Positions 6,351-11,413 of a DNA stretch of 13,450 nucleotides are shown here, piece after piece. The position numbers were made by a program, and so were the translations under genes. How positions within the stretch are numbered: position 1 is the first letter of the stretch; every line of letters begins with the position of its first letter. The DNA is taken from the NCBI GenBank assembly GCA_023431215.1, contig JAEYXR010000101.1, positions 1 through 13,450 of the forward strand, given 5' to 3'. This DNA comes from Bacillota bacterium. GTDB taxonomy: Bacteria; Bacillota; Clostridia; Oscillospirales; Ruminococcaceae. The notes beneath the pieces were generated by a model. It had not been told where the DNA came from and did not search any database. It saw only the letters and a program-made list of their open reading frames with translations.

Positions 6351-7538
6351 TTACTTAACCCCCTGAACAGCTACGAAGTCCCAAGCACCTGTCTGGGTGT
6401 TTGCAGTTTTAACATATGCTACATCACGGTTGGCATCACCGGTTTCGTTAAAGGCAATTTCGCCGGATACACCCTTATATTTTACATTCCACAATGCCTC
6501 GTTTACCTTGACAGGGTCGGTAGAACCTGCAGCCTTAATGGCTTCCAGTGCGGTAAAGTATGCATCATAACCCATTGCCGAAACAGCAGCTACTGTGTCA
6601 TCGCCGCCGTTGTTGGCCAAATTGGTGGAGTTGCCGTTGATCCAGGCTTTGATTCCGGAGTCAAAGTTGGGGTCGCCACCCTCCTGATAGAAGGTAGTAA
6701 CATAAACTTTAACGTCTTTGCCTTTTGCTGCGTTGAGAATTACGTTAGAGTCCCAGGTGTCGCCGGCCATCAGCGGTGCTTTTACACCTTTGGCAGAAGA
6801 CTGCTCAATAATCAGTGCGGCTGCTTCGGTAGAAACAGGTGCAAAGATAACATCTGCATTGTTATTCATAGCATTGGTGAGGTAAGAACTGAAGTCAGAG
6901 TTGCCTTCGGGGAAAGTTTCGGTAATAACCTTTCCTCCCAATCCTTCAAATGCCTTCTGGAAGTAGTGACCCAGGCCAACAGAATAGTCATCTCCCAGCT
7001 TGGTAAGAACATAAGCGGTCTTGGCTTTAAAGCTGTCGGCAGCAAAGTTGGCCAAAACAGTACCCTGGAAAGGATCGAGGAAGCAGATGCGGAAATAGTG
7101 TTTGTTGCCCTCGGTAACCTGAGGATTGGTGCAGGTAACGCCAATGGCAGGAATTTTTGCATTGGCAAAAACATCAGAAGCAGCGATGGAAACGCCGGAA
7201 CCATAAGAGCCCAATACACAGGACACATTAGCACTTACCAAAGAGGCAGCAGCGGAGGGAGCCTTATCGGTGGAGGACTCATTATCCACAATCACCAGCT
7301 CGACATCATATGTAGTACCGCCAATGTCTACAGTGGGGGCAACGCTGTTGGCATATTGAACGCCAAGAGTTTCCTGCTTACCACCGGCACCATTATCGCC
7401 GGAGGCAGGCTCAAAAACACCAATTTTTACAACATTTTTTCCAGAAGCAGCAGACTGTGAAGCTGCGGGAGAACTGCCGCAGGCAGCTGCACTCATCATC
7501 AGCGCAAAGCACAGCAAAATAGCTAATATCCGTTTCAT
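6351..7538 (-). CDS. livK: Branched-chain amino acid ABC transporter substrate-binding lipoprotein
   Basis: This 395-aa extracytoplasmic receptor belongs to the Leu/Ile/Val-binding periplasmic-binding-protein family. The N-terminus MKRILAILLCFALMMSAAAC is a lipoprotein signal peptide with the lipid-modified cysteine at residue 20. A Ser/Ala-rich linker follows, then the first lobe starting VVKIGVFEPASGDNGAGGKQ. Family stretches include GSYGSGVSIAASDVFANAKIP, IPAIGVTCTNPQVTEGNKHY and the late WNVKYKGVSGEIAFNETGD. ATG 7538 is chosen because AGGAGG lies 9 nt upstream and it begins the signal peptide; the frame is open 13 codons further but without a ribosome site. It is the first gene of the operon. 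Substrate within the branched-chain/amide family cannot be fixed from sequence. Confidence 0.93.
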   Translation of the reverse strand: MKRILAILLCFALMMSAAACGSSPAASQSAASGKNVVKIGVFEPASGDNGAGGKQETLGVQYANSVAPTVDIGGTTYDVELVIVDNESSTDKAPSAAASLVSANVSCVLGSYGSGVSIAASDVFANAKIPAIGVTCTNPQVTEGNKHYFRICFLDPFQGTVLANFAADSFKAKTAYVLTKLGDDYSVGLGHYFQKAFEGLGGKVITETFPEGNSDFSSYLTNAMNNNADVIFAPVSTEAAALIIEQSSAKGVKAPLMAGDTWDSNVILNAAKGKDVKVYVTTFYQEGGDPNFDSGIKAWINGNSTNLANNGGDDTVAAVSAMGYDAYFTALEAIKAAGSTDPVKVNEALWNVKYKGVSGEIAFNETGDANRDVAYVKTANTQTGAWDFVAVQGVK

Positions 7539-7609
7539 AAATACATTCCTCCTAAAATTCGTACTTATATGACACACAACTGTATCAAATATGCATACAA
7601 GTTATGGAT

Positions 7610-7638
7610 ATTATAGCATCAACTTTAACGAGTTGCAA
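7610..7638 (-). promoter_or_regulatory. liv operon promoter
   Basis: Minus-strand TTGCAA (7633-7638) and TATAAT (7610-7615) have an exact 17-bp spacer. The leader is about 65 nt and contains a small hairpin (7570-7576/7581-7587, one G-U pair). No clear repressor site is seen. Confidence 0.7.
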
Positions 7639-7680
7639 CAAGAAAGTGTCGATATATCAAATAAATTTGACAATAAATAT

Positions 7681-7703
7681 ACCCACCCGTTTTATGAGTG
7701 GGT
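7681..7703 (-). terminator. Possible terminator after the 44-aa ORF
   Basis: On the minus strand, ACCCACTC (7696-7703) pairs with GGGTGGGT (7681-7688) over a 7-nt loop, 8 bp with one G-U pair. The following ATATTTATTG is a poor T-tract. Confidence 0.4.
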
Positions 7704-7709
7704 TGTAAG

Positions 7710-7844
7710 CTAGACATCGTTATGCTTAATAGATTGCTTTTTGGCATTTTTGTTTTGGTTTTGATTTTCACGGGTAATGGGTGTTTGTCCGTTGGCTTTT
7801 TTGTCACGTACTCCCTTGGGGTCTGGTTGACTGTCTTTTGGCAT
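7710..7844 (-). CDS. Small hydrophilic protein, 44 aa, possibly spore-associated
   Basis: The reading frame begins MPKDSQPDPKGVRDKKANGQ and ends KKQSIKHNDV. It is rich in Lys, Asn, Gln and Asp, with no Cys or aromatic residue and no membrane segment, so it is probably disordered. The Asn/Gln/Lys-rich middle and KK near the C-terminus resemble the 42-aa protein at 7988-8116, suggesting the two are relatives. Support is moderate: the only ribosome site is GGATGG a few bases before the ATG, and no clear promoter is seen. Its position next to a spore protein gene and its composition suggest a minor spore-core protein, but that is inference. Confidence 0.5.
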   Translation of the reverse strand: MPKDSQPDPKGVRDKKANGQTPITRENQNQNKNAKKQSIKHNDV

Positions 7845-7987
7845 ATTAACCATCCATTCTGCCTGTTCGCGCCGGCTTAAAGTTATAATAAATAGTGCAT
7901 CTTACCACGCGAAGCTAAATATTGATAAGATGATTTTGTGTGTCTGACGAAGATGTTAGCATAACGTTCTTTTACACCTATCTTCCT

Positions 7988-8116
7988 TCATCGATTGGTG
8001 TTTGGGCCAAGGGCTTCCTTCTTTACATTATGGGTCTGGTTTGGGTTCTGGTTTTTCATTTTTTCTTGGCTGCTGGTATTCTTACCAGCTTGGTTGCGAA
8101 CTTCCTTATCGCTCAT
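7988..8116 (-). CDS. Small hydrophilic protein, 42 aa, spore-type C-terminus
   Basis: The protein begins MSDKEVRNQAGKNTSSQEKM and ends HNVKKEALGPNTNR. It is Asn/Gln/Lys-rich and lacks Cys, Trp and Tyr. The tail KKEALGPNTNR reminds me of short clostridial proteins made during sporulation, though I cannot name the family with certainty. A perfect AGGAGG lies 6 nt before the ATG and overlaps the stop codon of the HMA-type gene (8127), so the two genes are almost certainly co-transcribed and translationally coupled. The ORF is too short for routine gene finders but well supported by this signal. Confidence 0.7.
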   Translation of the reverse strand: MSDKEVRNQAGKNTSSQEKMKNQNPNQTHNVKKEALGPNTNR

Positions 8117-8126
8117 AACCGGCCTC

Positions 8127-8366
8127 CTACATGATATGATTTTCCAGTCTGGAGTCTAAGATTTCGTATCCCAGCTTTTCCAGCTTACTTCTAATTCTGT
8201 CACTTTGTGCACCTGTGGTGTCATAGTCCACTGCCACACGCTCAGTGCTGTCATTCACGCTAACCGAAATAACTCCGGGCAATGTATCCAGCTCACGCTT
8301 TATCTCTTTACTTCCATGCTTCCCTTCTACATTTTTCAGTGTAAAATAAACACTTGCTTTAGACAT
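8127..8366 (-). CDS. Heavy-metal-associated (HMA) fold protein lacking the CxxC motif
   Basis: This 79-aa protein has the ferredoxin-like beta-alpha-beta-beta-alpha-beta pattern of HMA domains: KASVYFTLKNVEGKHGSKEI (3-22), LDTLPGVISVSVNDSTERVAVDYD (26-49), then helix SDRIRSKLEKLGYEI. The loop that normally carries CxxC reads GKHGS and the protein contains no cysteine, so classical Cu(I)/Zn(II) binding is unlikely. ATG 8366 is chosen because GAGGTGAT sits 4 nt upstream; the frame is open 11 codons further without a ribosome site. A sigma-G-like promoter lies just upstream. Co-transcription with the 42-aa ORF and proximity to the spore protein gene suggest expression in the forespore. Function unknown. 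Confidence 0.8.
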   Translation of the reverse strand: MSKASVYFTLKNVEGKHGSKEIKRELDTLPGVISVSVNDSTERVAVDYDTTGAQSDRIRSKLEKLGYEILDSRLENHIM

Positions 8367-8383
8367 AGTTATCACCTCATTCT

Positions 8384-8413
8384 TAGTATGAACACACAAA
8401 GCAATATTATGAA
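8384..8413 (-). promoter_or_regulatory. Sigma-G-like (forespore) promoter of the HMA-type gene
   Basis: Minus-strand CATACTA (8384-8390) matches the sigma-G -10 pattern CATNHTA exactly. TTCATA (8408-8413), 17 bp upstream, contains TCATA, four of five matches to the GHATR -35. The predicted start leaves a very short leader before the ribosome site. Confidence 0.5.
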
Positions 8414-8461
8414 TGAACAGCTATGCTCTGTACGTATTTTTAGAAGAAGCTGTATGAACAG

Positions 8462-8488
8462 AAAAGCCAGCGTTTAGCGCTGGCTTTT
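8462..8488. terminator. Intrinsic terminator of the spore protein gene
   Basis: AAAAGCCAGCG (8462-8472) and CGCTGGCTTTT (8478-8488) pair perfectly over a 5-nt loop. It lies about 75 bp after the spore protein stop and separates it from the HMA gene's promoter. It is symmetrical, so could act in both directions. Confidence 0.8.
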
Positions 8489-8563
8489 TCTGCGACTTTT
8501 ATAGTCGTTCATCACAGCTTCCAGCTAAGGAAGTTATGATTTATCTGGTTTTAGAGATACTGA

Positions 8564-8746
8564 TTACTGAGCAGAATGAGAGTTTTCGTAGGACTCAATC
8601 ATTTTCTTAACCATCTCGCCGCCGATAGAACCGGCCTGACGGGAGGTCAGATCGCCATTATAACCCTGCTTCAGAGTAACGCCTACGGTCTGAGCAGCTT
8701 CGTTCTTCATCTGGCTAAGAGCTTCTTTTGCTTTCTTGTTAGACAT
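8564..8746 (-). CDS. Alpha/beta-type small acid-soluble spore protein
   Basis: This 60-aa DNA-binding protein of the alpha/beta SASP family coats forespore DNA, protects it in the dormant spore and is degraded at germination. The family pattern is clear: helix KEALSQMKNEAAQTVGVTL (about 7-25), then the DNA-binding helix SRQAGSIGGEMVKKMI (35-50). The glutamate of the GPR protease site is kept, but the context is NEAAQ rather than the usual E-I/F-A. The start ATG 8746 follows AAGGAG; the frame extends 20 codons upstream without ribosome site or homology. A sigma-G-like promoter is weak here (GTAATA 8834-8839, CCTACAA 8812-8818). A 9-bp direct repeat TTGCGTTTG (plus strand 8785-8793 and 8795-8803) lies in the leader. 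Confidence 0.93.
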   Translation of the reverse strand: MSNKKAKEALSQMKNEAAQTVGVTLKQGYNGDLTSRQAGSIGGEMVKKMIESYENSHSAQ

Positions 8747-8893
8747 AATAATTACACTCCTTAAAAGTACCTTTTGATTTGGAATTGCGTTTGTTTGCGT
8801 TTGCACTATTATTGTAGGCCAAGGAGTTTTAAATATTACAGGCAGTTTTTGTTAGATGACCTTCCAAAATACGGCGGCTTTTTACCTTTAAAA

Positions 8894-9454
8894 TTATAGC
8901 AGCAAACCATCAAGCTTTTTCCACTGGCCGCTTAAAATAATTACTGCAGCACAGCATAATAGCGGATATGGCGGATGCTCCAACTGTAGGCGAAGGGGCA
9001 ATTCAAAGGGCTCCACCATCTGCCCGTTTATATCTTCTACACGCCTTTGCAGCGCCACCACGGCACTTTCTTTTCCTAAGCTGGAAAAAGTAAGCGTACT
9101 TCGTGAGGACAGACCACAGTCTAAAATTCGCAAACCGCTTTGTGCGGCCCAAGCAACTGAATTGGTATTTTGACTGTCAAATACCAGCACGCTATTTTGT
9201 GGAAGTACTATTTTAGGAAACGCACTGTATTCTTGCGGGAGTATTACAATAGGGCTATGGGCCTGTACAATTCCGTGGGGAAAACTGCAAAGCAATAGGT
9301 TAGGTGTTTGAGGAATGATAAGTTCGTCTTCTAAAAGGGAGGCCGTTTTAAAACAACCACGCAAAAGCATGGCAAGACAAGATGCCGTTCGGCTATGTCC
9401 ATCGCCGGGAAGCATCACACAAAAAATAAAAATTCCTCCTTTTTTTGACAGCAT
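8894..9454 (-). CDS. Unrecognised protein with degenerate P-loop-like N-terminus (Mur-ligase-like?)
   Basis: I do not recognise this 186-codon reading frame. A hydrophobic strand IFIFCV (8-13) leads into LPGDGHSRTASCLAML (15-30), resembling the strand, loop and helix of a P-loop but without the GK[ST] lysine. Later pieces CGLSSRSTLTFSSL (113-126) and EHPPYPLLCCAAVIIL (159-174) sit in the order expected of Mur ligase central-domain motifs, also degenerate. This likeness is weak inference. The start is uncertain: ATG 9454 lies at the predicted transcription start and has no ribosome site. AGGAGG (9435-9440) sits inside the frame, 7 nt before an in-frame ATT (9427); GTG 9418 and ATG 9415 are further away. 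It lies between thioredoxin and the spore protein gene, same strand, with its own candidate promoter. Confidence 0.7.
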   Translation of the reverse strand: MLSKKGGIFIFCVMLPGDGHSRTASCLAMLLRGCFKTASLLEDELIIPQTPNLLLCSFPHGIVQAHSPIVILPQEYSAFPKIVLPQNSVLVFDSQNTNSVAWAAQSGLRILDCGLSSRSTLTFSSLGKESAVVALQRRVEDINGQMVEPFELPLRLQLEHPPYPLLCCAAVIILSGQWKKLDGLLL

Positions 9455-9456
9455 GC

Positions 9457-9485
9457 TGTATAACGATTAGTGTTTGCGTAAACAA
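9457..9485 (-). promoter_or_regulatory. Candidate promoter of the 8894-9454 ORF
   Basis: Minus-strand TTGTTT (9480-9485) and TATACA (9457-9462) are 17 bp apart. The expected transcription start (about 9450) falls beside the first ATG, arguing for a later start codon. It overlaps a 12-bp palindrome ACAGCATGCTGT (9448-9459). Confidence 0.45.
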
Positions 9486-9486
9486 A

Positions 9487-9543
9487 CAAAAAATGCGGCC
9501 CTTCGGTAATGCTTGTTTGCATCCCAAAAAGCCGCACATTTTT
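9487..9543 (-). terminator. Intrinsic terminator of trxA
   Basis: On the minus strand TGCGGC (9531-9536) pairs with GCCGCA (9494-9499), extended by A-run/T-run pairing across a 2-nt bulge, and followed by TTTTTTG. A sub-hairpin ATGC/GCAT (9509-9522) sits in the loop. Confidence 0.65.
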
Positions 9544-9576
9544 TTAATTTAATAAATATAAAGTTTAGCTGTTTTA

Positions 9577-9885
9577 TTAGATAAGCTCTAATATTGCATC
9601 CTTGGGAATTAAGCCCACAGATCGCTTTACTTCTTTTCCATCTTTGAATACAATAAGAGTTGGAATTGTCATAACGCCAAAGCGCTCTGCCAGGGCACCT
9701 TCTTCGTCAATGTTTACTTTGGCCACGGTAACTTTTCCTTCCAATTCTGCTGCAGCGCTGTCTAAAATTGGCCCAAGCATTTTACAGGGTCCGCACCATG
9801 GAGCCCAAAAATCAACAATAGCTTCCTTTTTTGCTTCCACAATTTCTTTATTAAAGTCCGCTTCCGTATAATGTACTACTGCCAT
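9577..9885 (-). CDS. trxA: Thioredoxin
   Basis: This 102-aa cytosolic disulfide reductant receives electrons from thioredoxin reductase and reduces target proteins. The active site FWAPWCGPCKM carries the redox pair C31 and C34 after W30. D25, in AIVDFW, is the conserved buried acid. P75 in MTIPTL is the cis-proline, and FKDGKEVKRSVG is the usual beta hairpin. It is a few residues short at the C-terminus (ending DAILELI) compared with typical 104-109 aa members, but complete in fold. The start ATG 9885 follows AAGGAG with about 9 nt spacing. It is monocistronic, with its own promoter and terminator, and divergent from tRNA-Gln. Confidence 0.97.
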   Translation of the reverse strand: MAVVHYTEADFNKEIVEAKKEAIVDFWAPWCGPCKMLGPILDSAAAELEGKVTVAKVNIDEEGALAERFGVMTIPTLIVFKDGKEVKRSVGLIPKDAILELI

Positions 9886-9935
9886 TTTAATAATCTCCTT
9901 TTCTATTTTTTCTTTTAGCCACTTTGCTTATCCTT

Positions 9936-9964
9936 ATTATAACCTAAAAGATAAAAAGGTCCAA
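9936..9964 (-). promoter_or_regulatory. trxA promoter
   Basis: Minus-strand TTGGAC (9959-9964) and TATAAT (9936-9941) are spaced by exactly 17 bp. The leader is about 45 nt. Confidence 0.7.
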
Positions 9965-10007
9965 AAGTAATTACAGAAAAAAGTGTAATTTTTTTTGGAA
10001 AAAGATA

Positions 10008-10036
10008 TTGACAATTAGGACATGCCGAGCTATAAT
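10008..10036 (+). promoter_or_regulatory. Consensus sigma-A promoter of tRNA-Gln
   Basis: TTGACA (10008-10013) and TATAAT (10031-10036) with a 17-bp spacer form a perfect consensus promoter. Transcription should start near 10042-10044, inside the left arm of the inverted repeat around the tRNA. Confidence 0.88.
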
Positions 10037-10039
10037 AAT

Positions 10040-10158
10040 AAAGCTGTTTGTAAAGCGCGATGCCCGATTGTGTAAAGGTAGCACGACAGACTCTGACTCT
10101 GTTTGTCTGGGTTCGAATCCTAGTCGGGCAACCAACTAGCTTTACAAACAGCTTTTTT
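10040..10158 (+). repeat. 17-bp perfect inverted repeat enclosing tRNA-Gln, right arm followed by T-run
   Basis: The left arm at 10040-10056 (AAAGCTGTTTGTAAAGC) is the exact reverse complement of 10139-10155. The arms flank the whole tRNA gene at 4 nt on each side. The right arm runs into six Ts (10153-10158), the layout of an intrinsic terminator whose loop would be the folded tRNA. No other hairpin-plus-T-run lies between this tRNA and the next. Confidence 0.85.
10061..10134 (+). tRNA. tRNA-Gln (anticodon CTG), CCA encoded
   Basis: The 74-nt cloverleaf has acceptor TGCCCGA/TCGGGCA, D-stem GTGT/GCAC (one G-U), anticodon stem ACAGA/TCTGT with loop CTCTGAC (anticodon CTG), T-arm CTGGG-TTCGAAT-CCTAG, discriminator A10131 and encoded CCA (10132-10134). 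It reads CAG codons. In clostridia Gln-tRNA(Gln) is normally made through Glu-tRNA and GatCAB. It has a perfect consensus promoter and is enclosed by a long inverted repeat. Confidence 0.93.
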
Positions 10159-10174
10159 ACGAAAAAATTTATAC

Positions 10175-10250
10175 CGGGGTGTAGCGCAGTTGGTAGCGCG
10201 CTGCGTTCGGGACGCAGAAGCCGTGGGTTCGAATCCCGTCACTCCGACCA
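10175..10250 (+). tRNA. tRNA-Pro (anticodon CGG), CCA encoded
   Basis: The 76-nt cloverleaf has acceptor CGGGGTG/CACTCCG, D-stem GCGC/GCGC, anticodon stem CTGCG/CGCAG with loop TTCGGGA (anticodon CGG), T-arm GTGGG-TTCGAAT-CCCGT, discriminator A10247 and CCA (10248-10250). It decodes CCG. It starts only 16 nt after the T-run that follows tRNA-Gln, and I see no separate promoter in that gap. It may therefore depend on read-through from the tRNA-Gln promoter. A 19-bp terminator hairpin follows directly. Confidence 0.94.
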
Positions 10251-10296
10251 AGCACAAACCCGCATAAACATTACGTTTATGCGGGTTTGTGCTTTA
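10251..10296 (+). terminator. Terminator hairpin after tRNA-Pro(CGG)
   Basis: A perfect 19-bp stem (10251-10269 with 10275-10293) with a 5-nt loop begins at the base after CCA. The T-tract that follows (TTTATTG) is modest. Confidence 0.8.
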
Positions 10297-10300
10297 TTGT

Positions 10301-10610
10301 TATATCCCTATTTTTATCGTAAAAACTGATAAAATCCCCTTTTTTCAAATATACGCAAGTCAAATATTTTTATCATTACCAAAATATTAAACATCCCCAT
10401 GTCGTTATCCTTCCAAAAAGTAAATTATAAAGTGTTATGGTATTAAGATTAGGAAATGGTTGGCAACTGACTGTTTTTTACAACTAAAATTCATTACAAT
10501 ATTTGGTGATAATGTGGGTATTTATGAAAATACATGAATGTTATAATTGGCTTAACAGAAGAACATACTTTAAAAAAACAAAAATTTATGTTGGATATAG
10601 TAAACAGAAA
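10301..10610. other. AT-rich intergenic stretch, no gene supported
   Basis: This holds no ORF with a ribosome site, no tRNA and no strong terminator. A small hairpin GTATTT-ATGA-AAATAC (10515-10530, approximate) is the only local symmetry noted. Plus-strand frames entering from 10503 run antisense through the regulator gene and are not credible. Confidence 0.6.
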
Positions 10611-11255
10611 TCAGCGCGCCAATGCAAAGCTGTCCAATATATTTTGCATACTTCTTTCAATATGTTTTATCATGGCTGCTCGTGCTCGCTCAGGCTCGTT
10701 TTCCATAATGCAGAGGATAGCCTCTTTATGCTCAAGAGCCGATTTTTGGTGGTGAGATAAACTGGTGGTTGTTTTACCAATAGATGGCCCGTTCCAGATA
10801 TTTAGAAGCATTTTATAAAGCTTTTCATTATCTGCGGCTTTCCAAATTTCACTGTGTATTATTTGATTTATTTCCACGCATGACGAGATGGTACCGGACT
10901 CAAGTTCCCGTAATACCTGTTCGTTTAGCTGCATGATTCTATGGGTATCCATTTTCCTTACTGTTGCCCTAAAAACAGCTTCACCCTCCAACAGCATTCG
11001 CATTTCATAGTGATCTATAATAAATTTGCTAGTGATTCCGCGAACAATAGCCCCTTTATTCATACGTAATTCTATTAGGCCATCTGTTTCCAGCATTTGA
11101 AAGGCTTCACGAACAGGGGTACGAGAAACGCCCAGCCTGTTGGCAATTTCCGTTAATTGAATTTCTTCACCTTGTGTAAATTCACCGGCTAAAATTGCTT
11201 TTCTTAAAATTGCAGCAATACGAAACCTGGATGGCATTATGGTTAATTGCTCCAT
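10611..11255 (-). CDS. GntR-family transcriptional regulator, FadR/FCD subfamily
   Basis: This 214-aa DNA-binding regulator has an N-terminal winged helix-turn-helix (about residues 8-75) with helix LTEIANRLG (34-42) and recognition helix VSRTPVREAFQMLE (43-56), then the wing KGAIVRGI. The C-terminal all-helical FCD ligand domain starts about residue 78 (EMRMLLEGEAV). It keeps the usual metal-binding histidines H134 (IIHSEIWKA), H176 (EHKEAI) and H198 (KHIERSM), so a carboxylate bound through a metal is the likely effector. The start ATG 11255 has AAGGAGTG 7 nt upstream. It is transcribed divergently from the LeuCD-like genes, which it most probably controls together with itself through the palindrome at 11313-11328. 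Confidence 0.93.
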   Translation of the reverse strand: MEQLTIMPSRFRIAAILRKAILAGEFTQGEEIQLTEIANRLGVSRTPVREAFQMLETDGLIELRMNKGAIVRGITSKFIIDHYEMRMLLEGEAVFRATVRKMDTHRIMQLNEQVLRELESGTISSCVEINQIIHSEIWKAADNEKLYKMLLNIWNGPSIGKTTTSLSHHQKSALEHKEAILCIMENEPERARAAMIKHIERSMQNILDSFALAR

Positions 11256-11279
11256 GACAACACACTCCTTATAAAGGAA

Positions 11280-11308
11280 AGTGTATCACAATCTTATTTT
11301 ATTTACAA
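11280..11308 (-). promoter_or_regulatory. Candidate promoter of the GntR-family regulator gene
   Basis: Minus-strand TTGTAA (11303-11308) and TACACT (11280-11285) are 17 bp apart. The -35 overlaps the -35 of the divergent promoter, so the two promoters share a face of DNA. Confidence 0.5.
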
Positions 11309-11331
11309 TTGAATATCGTATACAATATATA
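11302..11331 (+). promoter_or_regulatory. Candidate promoter of the leuCD-like operon
   Basis: TTTACA (11302-11307) and TATATA (11326-11331) are spaced by 18 bp. Almost the whole spacer is the candidate operator, so a bound regulator would block RNA polymerase. Confidence 0.45.
11313..11328. promoter_or_regulatory. Candidate GntR/FCD operator palindrome
   Basis: ATATCGTATACAATAT is a 16-bp palindrome with a single mismatched pair. Its core TCGT-AT-ACAA fits the TNGT...ACNA pattern known for FadR-subfamily regulators. It lies between the divergent genes and inside the leuC core promoter. A perfect 12-bp palindrome ACTTTGCAAAGT (11331-11342) follows at once and could be a second site. Confidence 0.55.
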
Positions 11332-11371
11332 CTTTGCAAAGTAATGCAACGTGTTTCGTTTTTATTTTTTA

Positions 11372-11390
11372 CTATTTAATTATTAAATAG
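11372..11390. repeat. Perfect 9+1+9 bp inverted repeat before leuC
   Basis: CTATTTAAT-T-ATTAAATAG lies 10 bp ahead of the leuC ribosome site (11401-11407). All but its outer base pairs are A/T, so an RNA hairpin would be weak and the 1-nt centre is too tight. A protein-binding site is more plausible. Confidence 0.5.
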
Positions 11391-11413
11391 AACTAAATTT
11401 GAGGAGGATTATT

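Noticed and set aside
6300..7460. A 386-codon open frame on the plus strand
   Set aside because: It runs exactly antisense to livK, whose signal peptide, lipobox and family motifs are clear. The frame stays open through the codon bias of livK, has no ribosome site, and its product looks like no protein family.
7698..8134. Two hydrophobic plus-strand frames of about 60 codons (7698-7880 and 7940-8134)
   Set aside because: They are antisense to the short Asn/Lys-rich genes. AAR and AAY codons read backwards give Phe, Leu, Val and Ile, which mimics membrane segments. The minus-strand ORF at 7988-8116 has a perfect AGGAGG; the plus-strand frames have no good ribosome site.
10503..10760. Plus-strand frames of 73-85 codons
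   Set aside because: Most of their length is antisense to the C-terminus of the GntR regulator, with no Shine-Dalgarno sequence and no protein-like features.
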